DNA from: Bacteroidaceae bacterium
GTDB taxonomy: Bacteria > Bacteroidota > Bacteroidia > Bacteroidales > Bacteroidaceae
Reading direction: 5' to 3'
Assembly: GCA_024699495.1 (NCBI GenBank)
Contig: JAILPK010000045.1
Location: forward strand, 1-64,000
Length of the DNA: 64,000 nt
The notes beneath the pieces were generated by a model. It ran no database searches and was not told the origin of the DNA. It saw only the letters and a list, made by a program, of their open reading frames with translations. Within the stretch, counting starts at the first letter, position 1; each line of letters opens with the position of its first letter. The translations under genes and the position numbers were made by a program. Positions 1-8,538 of this stretch are shown piece after piece.

Positions 1-427
1 TGCCCCCTTTGTCATTAACGCCTTCTGCTACGTCTCAAACTCTCGCTGAGACTTGCACAAGTCGATGACTGCACCCCAGATCGCTAGTGCGGCCTTTAGG
101 TAAGGCGTATACATTCGCGTGGACGCCCTCACGTCGATAAATGCACCTCAAGCCTTCACCGGCAACTCTCAGTTGTTGCTTTGCCTTTTGCCCGCTCCGG
201 CGCTGACAATTGTCAATTGTCGCCTAGGCTGTTGCCCCCTTTGTCATTAACGCCTTCTGCTACGTCTCAAGCTCTCGCTGAGACTTGCACAAGTCGATGA
301 CTGCACCTCGAGCCTGCACCGACAATTATCAATTGTCGCCTAGGCTCGACCTCAAATCTTCACCGACAATTATCAATTGTCGCTTTGCTTTGACCTTAGA
401 CTTTAGACTTTAGACCTTTTGCCCGGC
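1..427. repeat. Dispersed hairpin-bearing repeat, two tandem copies
   Basis: This gene-free stretch holds two copies of a repeat 232 bases apart. Bases 1-75 and 233-307 differ at one position. Both run through the core ACAAGTCGATGACTGCACC. Each is followed by short inverted repeats: GGCAACT/AGTTGTT around 160-178, GACAATT/AATTGTC around 204-220, and CGACAATT/AATTGTCG near 321-340 and 369-388. The same core and a hairpin of the same design recur at 16991-17063 (inverted) and 42593-42730. There is no coding signal. The tail (about 390-420) is short TTAGACTT repeats. Confidence 0.85.
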
Positions 428-1078
428 CTATAGATATTTCTCCAGCACATCCCACACACAAACTATGTGGCAAACGCTGCCAACAAGAACAAAGAAATGG
501 AATACACTGTGGGCGTAGGGGCGGCGAGGTCCCACGGCGTAGAACACAGCTCCAGTGATATACATCACTCCCTCTGCAATCAGCCATGCTATCGCCTTCG
601 TGTCAACACTCTGCATCAGCGGACCGAACGCGACCAACACTGACAAGCCCATAAGCACATAACACACTGTCTCCAGATGGCTATGCTCCTTCAGATTGAC
701 AAAACTGCTTATTGTCCCAACTAAAGCACACAGCCACACAAAACAAAACAGGCCCCACCCCCAATAGCCGCTGTCGCGCAGCGCCAGCAGGGTGATGGGT
801 GAATACGAACCTGCTATATGCCAGTAGATGGCGGCGTGGTCAAATTTGCGCATCTTCTCCCTCAGAGCCCACCCCGAGGGCAGCGCGTGGTAAACTGTGC
901 TCGCGATATAACTGCCTAACATCCCCGCCAGGTATAGTGATATGGCGGTCGTGGCCCAGCTGTCATCGGCACGGACACACCAGACAATAAACACCGTCCC
1001 CACCACAACCCCGAGAATTATCCCGGCGGCGTGGCTCCATGTGTTTATGCGCTCCTCCCTTGCTGTGTACGAAATCAT
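428..1078 (-). CDS. Hemolysin III / PAQR family (TrhA-like) membrane protein
   Basis: A 216-residue polytopic membrane protein with about seven hydrophobic segments. The family signatures are visible: STVYH (about residues 61-65), DHAAIYWHIAGSY (about 80-92), and a C-terminal HSVFHFFVLVGSVCH whose histidines would bind zinc. Bacterial members affect membrane fluidity or unsaturated lipid homeostasis. The 'hemolysin' name is historical, and no toxin role should be read into it. Its ATG overlaps the stop codon of the upstream OPT transporter gene (ATGA), so the two are probably translationally coupled. Length is typical for the family. Confidence 0.88.
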   Translation of the reverse strand: MISYTAREERINTWSHAAGIILGVVVGTVFIVWCVRADDSWATTAISLYLAGMLGSYIASTVYHALPSGWALREKMRKFDHAAIYWHIAGSYSPITLLALRDSGYWGWGLFCFVWLCALVGTISSFVNLKEHSHLETVCYVLMGLSVLVAFGPLMQSVDTKAIAWLIAEGVMYITGAVFYAVGPRRPYAHSVFHFFVLVGSVCHIVCVWDVLEKYL

Positions 1079-3048
1079 GCTTTCTTTATCATGCTGGCCT
1101 TAGCCAAATATATAATCAGAAGGATGTAAGCGACGAGGGAACAGACCTCTGAGAGCGGGTCTTGCAGCCAGGCTTCATTTATCGGGTTGAAGCCCAGGAA
1201 GCGCAACAGCGCCGAAACGACTCCCATAAGAGCGCCTCCCGCGATGAAACCGCTTGCGAGCAGAGTCCCGCGTTCGCCGCGTGCCGCGTTGAGCTTGGCA
1301 TCATCCGAACGGGTTGTTACATACCAGTTTATAGCTCCACCAATGAGCAGAGGAACATTCAGTTCAAGAGGGATGAACATACCGAGCGCGAAAGCCAGGG
1401 CGGGCACGCCGAACCAAGTAAGAATCAGAGCTATGGCGGCTCCGATGGCATATAAAACCCATGGCGCTCCGATGCCACTCATCAGCGGTTCGATAACGGC
1501 AGCCATGGCATTGGCCTGCGGAGCAGCCAGTTCTCCGGATGCGAAGTCGTAAGTCTCATTGAGCAGCAGCATCACGCCCCCTACGGTTGCCGCAGACACC
1601 AGCACACCGAGGAATTTCCATGTTTCCTGCTTCTGGGGTGTCGTTCCGAGCCAGTAGCCGATTTTCAGGTCAGTGATAAATGAACCGGCCACAGACAACG
1701 CAGTACAGACCACTCCTCCCATAATCAGCGCAGCCACCATGCCCGAAGTGCCGTTAAGACCCACGGCGACCATAACCACAGAGGCGAGAATCAGAGTCAT
1801 AAGAGTCATCCCGCTCACTGGGTTGGACCCCACTATAGCGATGGCGTTTGCCGCCACTGTGGTGAAGAGGAATGCAATCACTGCCACCAGCAATATTCCG
1901 ACTATGGCAAAAAGGAGATTGCCCTGCATAACGCCGAACCAGAAGAACAGAAAGGTTATGATTATTGTTGCGACAGCTCCTATGGCAATGATTTTCAGCG
2001 GGAGGTCGCGCTCAGTGCGGGGCACCTCGCCGTCATTCACCTCCGTCTGAGCAGCAGACTCCGGCTTCAGTTTTGTAACAGCCTGGACGATGATGCTCCT
2101 GCTCTTCCATATCCCGATGATGCCCGCCATCGCAATACCCCCGATGCCGATGCTCTTGGCATAAGCCTTGAATATCTCCTCCGGCGACATCGCACCCACT
2201 GCCGTCGTGATGCCCGGGTCCCATTGGTTCAGAACTGTGTCTGGGAAGAAGAATGCCATCCCGGGCACAATCAGATACCACACAGCAAACGAACCGCAGC
2301 AGATGATAAAAGCATATTTCAAACCTATTATATATCCAAGTCCGAGAACTGCAGCTCCCGTATTCACCTTGAATACCAGTTTTGCCTTGTCTGCCAGCGC
2401 TTCGCCCCAACCTGTCACACGCGTGGTGAAGTTCTCATTCCACCACCCAAAGGTGGCCACAATGAAGTCATATAAGCCGCCAATCAAACCCGCTATAAGC
2501 AGCGGACGGGCCTGTTCCCCGCCCTTCTCGCCACTTACCAGCACCTGCGTGGTGGCAGTCGCTTCGGGGAATGGATATTTCCCATGCATGTCCTTGACAA
2601 AATACTTGCGGAAGGGGATAAGAAAGAGGATTCCGAGGATTCCGCCGAGCAGCGAACTTAGGAAGATATTGAAAAACGAAGCACTGATCTCCGGGTACTT
2701 GCTCTGCAGGATATATATGGCCGGCAGAGTGAATATAGCCCCGGCAACCACAGCTCCCGAGCAGGCTCCGATGCTTTGGATAATGACATTCTCACCCAAA
2801 GCGCCCTTCCTCTTGGCCACAGTTCCCACTCCCACTGCAATAATGGCGATAGGGATGGCCGCCTCGAACACCTGACCCACCTTCAGGCCCAGATAAGCCG
2901 CAGCGGCAGAGAACAGGATAGCCATTAAGATTCCCCAGGTTATACTCCATACATTTACCTCGGGGTAGGCCCTCTCAGGACTCATAAGAGGTTCATATTT
3001 CTCTCCTTCACGCAACTCGCGAAAAGCATTTTCGGGCAAATCACTCAT
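1075..3048 (-). CDS. OPT family oligopeptide transporter
   Basis: A 657-residue inner-membrane protein with about 14-16 hydrophobic helices, matching the bacterial oligopeptide transporter (OPT) family. It begins with a short hydrophilic stretch (residues 1-30, including 'PLMSPERAYPEVNVWS'), followed by the family-like 'AAAAYLGLKVGQVFEAAIPI'. A second typical block reads 'GKYPFPEATATTQVLVSGE'. OPT members import small peptides or metal chelates by proton coupling; the substrate here cannot be read from sequence. It is the first gene of a two-gene unit with the hemolysin III gene and has a clear promoter and palindrome upstream (3114-3150). Confidence 0.92.
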   Translation of the reverse strand: MSDLPENAFRELREGEKYEPLMSPERAYPEVNVWSITWGILMAILFSAAAAYLGLKVGQVFEAAIPIAIIAVGVGTVAKRKGALGENVIIQSIGACSGAVVAGAIFTLPAIYILQSKYPEISASFFNIFLSSLLGGILGILFLIPFRKYFVKDMHGKYPFPEATATTQVLVSGEKGGEQARPLLIAGLIGGLYDFIVATFGWWNENFTTRVTGWGEALADKAKLVFKVNTGAAVLGLGYIIGLKYAFIICCGSFAVWYLIVPGMAFFFPDTVLNQWDPGITTAVGAMSPEEIFKAYAKSIGIGGIAMAGIIGIWKSRSIIVQAVTKLKPESAAQTEVNDGEVPRTERDLPLKIIAIGAVATIIITFLFFWFGVMQGNLLFAIVGILLVAVIAFLFTTVAANAIAIVGSNPVSGMTLMTLILASVVMVAVGLNGTSGMVAALIMGGVVCTALSVAGSFITDLKIGYWLGTTPQKQETWKFLGVLVSAATVGGVMLLLNETYDFASGELAAPQANAMAAVIEPLMSGIGAPWVLYAIGAAIALILTWFGVPALAFALGMFIPLELNVPLLIGGAINWYVTTRSDDAKLNAARGERGTLLASGFIAGGALMGVVSALLRFLGFNPINEAWLQDPLSEVCSLVAYILLIIYLAKASMIKKA

Positions 3049-3113
3049 GTCTTTACAATCTTTATTGGTTTATTCTTTTCCTTCGCATAGTCAATCTATA
3101 TAGAATTCCGCCA

Positions 3114-3150
3114 CAAAGGTATATATTTTTTGCTGAATACAGCAAAAAAT
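3114..3150 (-). promoter_or_regulatory. Promoter with overlapping palindrome, OPT transporter
   Basis: On the minus strand there is a -33 TTTG (3143-3146), a 21-base spacer and a -7 TACCTTTG (3114-3121), the Bacteroidetes primary sigma pattern. A perfect inverted repeat with 11-base arms (3125-3135 and 3140-3150, 4-base gap) covers the -33 element and most of the spacer. That position suits an operator for a repressor. The promoter fits the consensus well; the operator role is inferred. Confidence 0.7.
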
Positions 3151-3797
3151 AGTTCTTAAGTTTTTAAGTTCTTAAGTTCTTGAGTAGTTGACGGTGGAAA
3201 CGGCAAGCCGTTTTTGCGACTTAGGTCGCGGTTTAAGAGGGTTAAGAGGTTTAAGGGCTGCGCCAGAGTCAACAGGTCAACGAGTCAACGAGTTGAGCGG
3301 CCTTCGTCCGCTGGTTTGAGAGATTTAAGGGTTTAAGGAGTTTAAGGGCTGCGCCAGAGTCAACAGGTCAACGAGTCAACAGGTCAACGAGTTGAGCGGC
3401 CTTCGTCCGCAGGTTTGAAAGGTTTAAGGGTTTAAGGGTGAGGCTGCGCGGGGCGGAGCGTAGGCAGATCTCGTGGGGTTAGTAGCGCAAGCAGGGCTAG
3501 AAATTAAAGAAGCGCCAGAGAGGCTGGCGCAGAGAGGTGAAGCATGCTTCACCAAACAGAACAGGCGGGCGGGGGCCGAATCTTTTATCACTCAATGAAC
3601 AGGATGAGGCCGAATCTCTCATCTCTCAATGAGCAGGCGGCAGAAGGCCAAATCTCTCATATCTCATTTAGCAGGCGGCAGAAGGCCAAATCTTTTATCT
3701 CTCATCTGCGCGCAGCGCTCATCTGTCTCTAATCGCTAATCTCTAATCACTAATCGCTAATCACTAATCTCTAATCACTAATCCAAGAGAGGCTAAC
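3151..3797. repeat. Gene-free tract of several short direct-repeat families
   Basis: No credible gene lies here. It contains TTCTTAAG-type repeats (about 3153-3185) and a 91-base direct repeat (3251-3341 and 3342-3440) built from GTCAACGA/GTCAACAG octamers and TTTAAGGG units. It also has a hairpin GCGCCAG/CTGGCGC (3512-3530), a perfect 18-base palindrome GGTGAAGCATGCTTCACC (3536-3553), and a 38-base-period repeat of GCAGGCGGCAGAAGGCC (3633, 3671). It ends with eight consecutive heptamers CTAATCN (3729-3784). Confidence 0.85.
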
Positions 3798-5426
3798 TCA
3801 AATACTTTCAATGAGTTTTTGTTCTGTTTTGTTGATTCCGAAGATATTATATACATAGGTGTCGAGCCGCTGTTGGAGCTCTTCATGGAAGCCGGAAGTC
3901 AGGGCTTCGTCAGTGAAGCGGGAGAGGTCTGTGTTCTGTCTGGCAGTAAGGCGGGGGAAGGGTAGGCTGCATAACTGGGATTTGAGCACTTTGATGTCGC
4001 TGCAGATAGTAGAATAATAGAAGGCGTAGAGGGAGGAGTTGAGCAGAGCTGCAGCACTCTTCACAGAGCAGCCCTCAATGCAGGGGATTACTATGTTGGC
4101 GCTGTTCAGGCAAAGGCGTTGTTCGCAGTCGTAGGCGACCACCGGTCTGCGCGCGATGAAGCGATAGACCAGTTTTTCGGGTGAGCGGTAGAACTCTTCT
4201 TTTGCACACTGCTGGAAGTCCTGCGGTGAGAATCTGATGAATGCTGCGGCGGGTTCCATCACAAAGGGGGTGACCTGCTTGCCGGAGTAGATGGGTTCGA
4301 GCGAGGGGGCGGGGGAGGGGAGCAGTTTTGATTTGTTGTTTCCCGTGACAATGCCCAGTGCCCATCGGCTGCGGGAGAGGTCGTCGAAGCGCCGCTGCTC
4401 CATCTTGCGGATGATGCTGTGGCAGAGGCGGCTGACGGGTGAGAGAGGAATTTCTGTGGATGAGCTGCCCACATGCGGGAGATTTATGCGCCGGCATCCA
4501 CCGGGAGCGCATACTTTGTAGCGCTGCTCTACGACATGGCTGTTGCGGAGTCGGAGGCTGACAAAGTCAGTGAATACGCCGTCGAAGCTTTTGGGGAAGC
4601 GAATGATTTCCTCTATAGCTGAGGAGTTGAGGATATAGGAGCGGATTGCGGCGTGGCTCCGCACATGGAAGAGGGATGTAGGGAGGAGGAAATTGAGTTG
4701 CCCCCTGGGTTTGAGCATCTGGAGGGCTCGCCAGAGGAAGAGGGAGGCTCTCTCGCGTGTGTGAAGCGGTGAAGAGGAGCTGCTCCGCGATTTGTCTGTT
4801 CCCCATGGCGGGTTGGTGAAGATATAGTCGTAGGCAGAGCCGCCGTTGGCCTCAGCAGAGGCGAGGAAGTCGAGACAGCGGATGTCGGGCGTGAAGTCGG
4901 AGTCGCGGTATTTTATGCGCAGGTTGGTCCGCGCTATCATCACGGCAACGGGGTCGGAGTCGAAGCCGACGAGGGATGCGGGGGATTCGGCATCTACAGC
5001 CAGGAGGAAGGCGCCGCTGCCGCAACAGGGGTCAAGGAAAGTCTCTCCCCGGGCCACGTGGAGGCCCCGAAGCATGCGGCCGGTCACGGCCTCGTGGGTA
5101 TAATAGATGCCAGCCCGATTGCGCTCCCCCTCGGCGCATAGAGACTGATACACAAATCCGAGGATGTCGCCGTCGGCGGCAGTAAGATGGTGGAGCGCCC
5201 GCTCACACAGGGTGGCCATCACCTCCTCCACGGGGGCATCCATGGCGACGGCATCGGCGAGCCACCGGTGTGCCACCGGCGAATGACCATAGGCCGACGC
5301 GACAATCTTCCGGGAGGAGAGGGTCTTGTTGGCGCGGGAAGCCAGGCGGCCGCCGGCCTCCACATGCAGCCGCCGCCAGTTGGTGGCTGTGGCGCTGCAT
5401 ATCTGGATGTCAGGCGGGATATTCAT
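3798..5426 (-). CDS. N6-adenine DNA methyltransferase (TaqI/Eco57I-like)
   Basis: A 542-residue class I SAM-dependent methyltransferase. Motif I (SAM binding) is DPCCGSG at 132-138 and catalytic motif IV is NPPW at 205-208, the form used by adenine-N6 enzymes. The preceding 'GIYYTHEAVTGRML' is typical of TaqI/Eco57I-type enzymes. Roughly 370-510 resembles the TaqI C-terminal target-recognition region. No restriction endonuclease gene is adjacent, so it looks like an orphan methyltransferase. Its ATG lies six bases after the cdaA stop codon, placing it last in a folP-cdaA-methyltransferase operon. The recognition site is unknown. Confidence 0.88.
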   Translation of the reverse strand: MNIPPDIQICSATATNWRRLHVEAGGRLASRANKTLSSRKIVASAYGHSPVAHRWLADAVAMDAPVEEVMATLCERALHHLTAADGDILGFVYQSLCAEGERNRAGIYYTHEAVTGRMLRGLHVARGETFLDPCCGSGAFLLAVDAESPASLVGFDSDPVAVMIARTNLRIKYRDSDFTPDIRCLDFLASAEANGGSAYDYIFTNPPWGTDKSRSSSSSPLHTRERASLFLWRALQMLKPRGQLNFLLPTSLFHVRSHAAIRSYILNSSAIEEIIRFPKSFDGVFTDFVSLRLRNSHVVEQRYKVCAPGGCRRINLPHVGSSSTEIPLSPVSRLCHSIIRKMEQRRFDDLSRSRWALGIVTGNNKSKLLPSPAPSLEPIYSGKQVTPFVMEPAAAFIRFSPQDFQQCAKEEFYRSPEKLVYRFIARRPVVAYDCEQRLCLNSANIVIPCIEGCSVKSAAALLNSSLYAFYYSTICSDIKVLKSQLCSLPFPRLTARQNTDLSRFTDEALTSGFHEELQQRLDTYVYNIFGINKTEQKLIESI

Positions 5427-5432
5427 GGGTGT

Positions 5433-6200
5433 TCAGAAAGAGTCTTCGGTGAGGATGCGTTCGAGGTCTTCTGCGGTGATGCGCAGTTTGAATGAGCCGC
5501 GGAAAGCGACGCTGATATTCCCGGTCTCCTCGCTCACCACAATAGCCAGAGCGTCGGTCTCCTGCGAGATGCCCATGGCGGCGCGGTGGCGCAGGCCGAG
5601 TTCCTTGGGCATGTTCATGTCGTGGGTTACGGGAAGGATGCATCCGGCGGCTGTGATGCGCTTGTTGGAGATGATGAGTCCGCCGTCGTGGAGGGGTGAG
5701 TTCTTGAAGAAGATGTTTTCTATGAGCCGCTGGGATATCTTGGCGTCGATGAACTCGCCCGAGCGGATGAAGTCGTTGAGTGGCAGTGCCCTCTGCATTA
5801 CTATCAGGGCTCCCACCTTCTGTTTGGACATGCTCAGACACGCCATCACAATGGGGATTATGTCCTCGCGGGTGTTGGTCACCCGCTTCTCCCCGCTGAA
5901 GAAACTGATTACGGAGCGCATGCGCTCGTGTGTTCCGATGGTGAGGAAGAAGTGTTTTATCTCATCCTGGAAGAGAACAATCAGCGCTATTGTGCCCACG
6001 CTCACGATGCGGTCGAGGAGGGTCCCGAGCAGACGCATCTCAAGGATTTGGGAGACGAAGAGCCAGAAGACAATGAAAACAAGCACCCCGAAGAAGATGT
6101 TCAGCGAGCGTGACTCTTTCATCAGCCGGTAGCTGTAGTAGAGGAGCACAGCTACGAGGAAGATGTCAATTATATCCTTTAATCCGAGAGGGAAAATCAT
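5433..6200 (-). CDS. cdaA: Diadenylate cyclase, CdaA type
   Basis: Makes the second messenger c-di-AMP from two ATP. At 255 residues it has the CdaA layout: about three N-terminal membrane helices (roughly 8-25, 36-52, 62-80), then a cytoplasmic DAC domain (about 90-240). The catalytic aspartate motif appears as HDGG at 171-174, where the usual text is DGA; the ATP-binding RHR motif is at 204-206. It starts three bases after the folP stop and ends six bases before the methyltransferase start, so the three genes are almost certainly cotranscribed. The family call is secure; the DGG variant does not by itself imply inactivity. Confidence 0.92.
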   Translation of the reverse strand: MIFPLGLKDIIDIFLVAVLLYYSYRLMKESRSLNIFFGVLVFIVFWLFVSQILEMRLLGTLLDRIVSVGTIALIVLFQDEIKHFFLTIGTHERMRSVISFFSGEKRVTNTREDIIPIVMACLSMSKQKVGALIVMQRALPLNDFIRSGEFIDAKISQRLIENIFFKNSPLHDGGLIISNKRITAAGCILPVTHDMNMPKELGLRHRAAMGISQETDALAIVVSEETGNISVAFRGSFKLRITAEDLERILTEDSF

Positions 6201-6203
6201 TGG

Positions 6204-7070
6204 CTATTTGATTTTGAGGGATGAGGTGATTGTTATGGCTTCGACGGCCGGGCGCACGTCGTGGACGCGCAGGATGCTGGCTCCGCGGATAAGAGCGACG
6301 GTGTTGAGCACGGTGGTCCCGTTGAGCGCATCTGCGGGGGATATGCCGAGCAGACGGTGGATCATCGACTTGCGTGAGACGCCTACAAGGACGGGCATGT
6401 CGAATATCTGCAGGTCCGACAGGCGGCTCATGAGCCAATAGTTCTGCTCCAGAGTCTTGCCGAATCCGAATCCGGGGTCGAGGATGATGTCGGCCACCCC
6501 CTCCTGCCTGAGCTCTTCTGTCCGGCGTGCCATCCATTCGCATAGCGCAGCCATCAGTTCGTCGGGTGATGAATATTTCTCCGGAGGCATCTCCTGAGAG
6601 TGGGTTAAAATATAAGGAACGCGCGCACGTGAGACGGCGGTGAACATCTTCTCGTCCCACTCGCCCCCGCTGATGTCATTGATGATATCTATGGCATAAT
6701 CTCTGACGCAGCGCCCGGCAACATCGGCGCGGAAGGTGTCCACGGAGAGGATGGCATCGGGCCACCGGCGCCGCAGAGCCTCCAATGCGGGAGCCAGGCG
6801 GCGCATCTCCTCGTCGGCGCTCACAGGTTGGAAACCGGGGCGCGTGCTGCAGGCCCCGATATCGAGGATGACGCTACCCTCGGCCATCATCTGTTCTGCA
6901 TGGCGGACCACATCCCCGGGGCTTCCCATGCGTGACTCCTTAAAGAAGGAGTCGGGGGTGACGTTGATGATACCCATCACCACGGGGGAGTCCAGACTGA
7001 GCAGACGGCCGCGCACGTTCAAAGAGCGGTGCGCAGACAGATGCGGAGCGTTAGTTTGTGGGCTTTTCAT
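6204..7070 (-). CDS. folP: Dihydropteroate synthase
   Basis: Condenses p-aminobenzoate with dihydropterin pyrophosphate in folate synthesis and is the sulfonamide target. The frame is open further upstream, but the start at 7070 is chosen because it gives a normal 288-residue protein and leaves a 115-base divergent gap to murF. Visible motifs are INVTPDSF, DIGACSTRPG (commonly DIGGESTRPG), INDIS, LDPGFGFGK, GVSRKS and the C-terminal RVHDV. It is the first gene of the folP-cdaA-methyltransferase operon. The DIGxxSTRPG variation lies in the loop that binds pterin and p-aminobenzoate. Confidence 0.93.
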   Translation of the reverse strand: MKSPQTNAPHLSAHRSLNVRGRLLSLDSPVVMGIINVTPDSFFKESRMGSPGDVVRHAEQMMAEGSVILDIGACSTRPGFQPVSADEEMRRLAPALEALRRRWPDAILSVDTFRADVAGRCVRDYAIDIINDISGGEWDEKMFTAVSRARVPYILTHSQEMPPEKYSSPDELMAALCEWMARRTEELRQEGVADIILDPGFGFGKTLEQNYWLMSRLSDLQIFDMPVLVGVSRKSMIHRLLGISPADALNGTTVLNTVALIRGASILRVHDVRPAVEAITITSSLKIK

Positions 7071-7130
7071 GCCAGTGTTCGACTTCTTTGTTGGCAGATA
7101 TTTCTTTTTTGCGCCACAAAATAAGTGTTT

Positions 7131-7165
7131 TTTGACCAATAATCCAAAAGGATTATATAATTTTG
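7131..7165 (+). promoter_or_regulatory. Probable murF promoter with inverted repeat
   Basis: The -7 element TAATTTTG (7158-7165) matches TAnnTTTG and is 20 bases upstream of the murF ATG. A TTTG at 7131-7134 is the best -33 candidate, although its 23-base spacer is slightly long. The spacer holds a perfect inverted repeat ATAATCC-AAAA-GGATTAT (7139-7156) directly abutting the -7 element, which could be an operator. The region lies between divergent folP and murF. Confidence 0.5.
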
Positions 7166-7185
7166 CGCCAAAAATCAACAGTAAG

Positions 7186-8538
7186 ATGGAAATAGAGCAA
7201 TTACACGAGGTGTTTCGGAAACACCCGGAAGTGACTACAGACAGTCGCAAATGCCCCAAAGACAGTATGTTTTTTGCCCTGAAAGGGGAGTCGTTCGACG
7301 GCAATCGCTTTGCCGCCGCGGCGCTTGAAGCCGGCTGTAGGGTGGCTGTGGTAGATGACGCAAACGTTATTCCCAAGGGTGACCGGCGCTATATTCTGGT
7401 GGATGACGCGCTGAAGGCTCTGCAAGATATGGCGGCATTCCACCGCAAGAGATACAACAAGCATGTTGTGCAGATTACCGGAACTAACGGAAAGACTACC
7501 ACCAAGGAGCTGATTGCGGCTATCCTGAGCCGCAGATATGAGGTGCTTTATACCGAGGGGAATATGAACAACCATATCGGAGTGCCTCTGACGCTGCTGC
7601 GCATGACTGAGTATCACGACTTCGCCGTGATAGAGACGGGGGCCAACCACCCAGGTGAGATTGCGTTGCTGACATCGATTGTGGACCCCGACTTCGGTCT
7701 GGTGACCAATGTGGGGCATGCACATATCGAGGGCTTCGGCTCTTTTGAGGGAGTGAAGAAGACCAAAGGAGAGCTCTATGACTATCTGGCCAAGAAGGAG
7801 TCGGGCCGCATCTTCGTCAACGAGAGCAACTACGATTTGCAGGACATGCTGGTCGAGCGGAATATAGACATCGACTCGAGGAAATGCATCTGCTATGCCC
7901 GCGAGCAGGCTCTGACCCAGACGTGGGCTGTAGAGGGGGATATGATTTCGTGCGACCCGTTTCTGAAAATATGGTGGCGCGAGTATATGAACTATGTAGA
8001 GAAGGTGCAGACGAAGCTGATAGGAGCATATAATTTAGACAACGTGCTGGCAGCGATCTGCGTGGCGAGTACTTTGGGCATGAATTATGCGGAGATAAAA
8101 TCAGCCCTGGCAGAATATCAGCCCGGATTGGGGCGCTCAGAATTCCGGCAGACAAAGAAGAACCGCCTTATCATAGATGCCTACAACGCCAACCCGACCT
8201 CCATGCATGCAGCCCTGGATAATTTCCGGAAGATAATAGCCGACCGGAAGATGGTAATCCTCGGGGATATGCGTGAGCTCGGCGCCGACAGCGAAGAGGA
8301 GCACCTGCGCATCGTGGCAGAGGTGATCGGGAGCGACATCCAGGTGGCGTGGTTCGTAGGCGAGATGTTTGCCGATGCGCTCTCGAAATTCAAGGTGCCC
8401 AAGGGACTGGCAGTTAGCGTCTTTGCAAATGTCGAGGCCGTGAAGGCAGCCATAGCTGCGGAGCCCCCGGTGAATGCATACATTCTGATAAAAGGCTCGA
8501 ACAGCATGAAGCTTCATTTACTACCCCCGCTGCTGTGA
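7186..8538 (+). CDS. murF: UDP-MurNAc-tripeptide--D-Ala-D-Ala ligase
   Basis: Adds D-Ala-D-Ala to the UDP-MurNAc-tripeptide, the last cytoplasmic step of the peptidoglycan stem. The 450-residue protein starts at 7186, just after a plausible promoter; the longer open frame upstream reads through the folP promoter region and is not used. The ATP-binding P-loop GTNGKTTTKE is at 99-108. 'TDSRKCPKDSMFFALKGE' is the typical N-terminal UMP-binding region, and 'IIDAYNANPTSM' the C-terminal Mur ligase domain. Its stop overlaps the GTG start of pdxB (GTGA), suggesting translational coupling. Confidence 0.95.
   Translation: MEIEQLHEVFRKHPEVTTDSRKCPKDSMFFALKGESFDGNRFAAAALEAGCRVAVVDDANVIPKGDRRYILVDDALKALQDMAAFHRKRYNKHVVQITGTNGKTTTKELIAAILSRRYEVLYTEGNMNNHIGVPLTLLRMTEYHDFAVIETGANHPGEIALLTSIVDPDFGLVTNVGHAHIEGFGSFEGVKKTKGELYDYLAKKESGRIFVNESNYDLQDMLVERNIDIDSRKCICYAREQALTQTWAVEGDMISCDPFLKIWWREYMNYVEKVQTKLIGAYNLDNVLAAICVASTLGMNYAEIKSALAEYQPGLGRSEFRQTKKNRLIIDAYNANPTSMHAALDNFRKIIADRKMVILGDMRELGADSEEEHLRIVAEVIGSDIQVAWFVGEMFADALSKFKVPKGLAVSVFANVEAVKAAIAAEPPVNAYILIKGSNSMKLHLLPPLL

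Noticed and set aside
3729-3784. CRISPR-like array
   Set aside because: The units are contiguous heptamers without spacers, and no cas genes are present.
3798-5426. Restriction-modification system
   Set aside because: Only a methyltransferase is seen; neighbours are folP/cdaA and a repeat tract, with no endonuclease gene.
5326-6132. 268-codon plus-strand open frame
   Set aside because: It lies opposite cdaA and the methyltransferase start, both with clear motifs; its product resembles nothing and is arginine/serine-rich, as expected of an antisense shadow.
6736-7185. N-terminal extension of murF
   Set aside because: It would read antisense through folP and across the murF promoter; the ATG at 7186 gives the normal MurF N-terminus.
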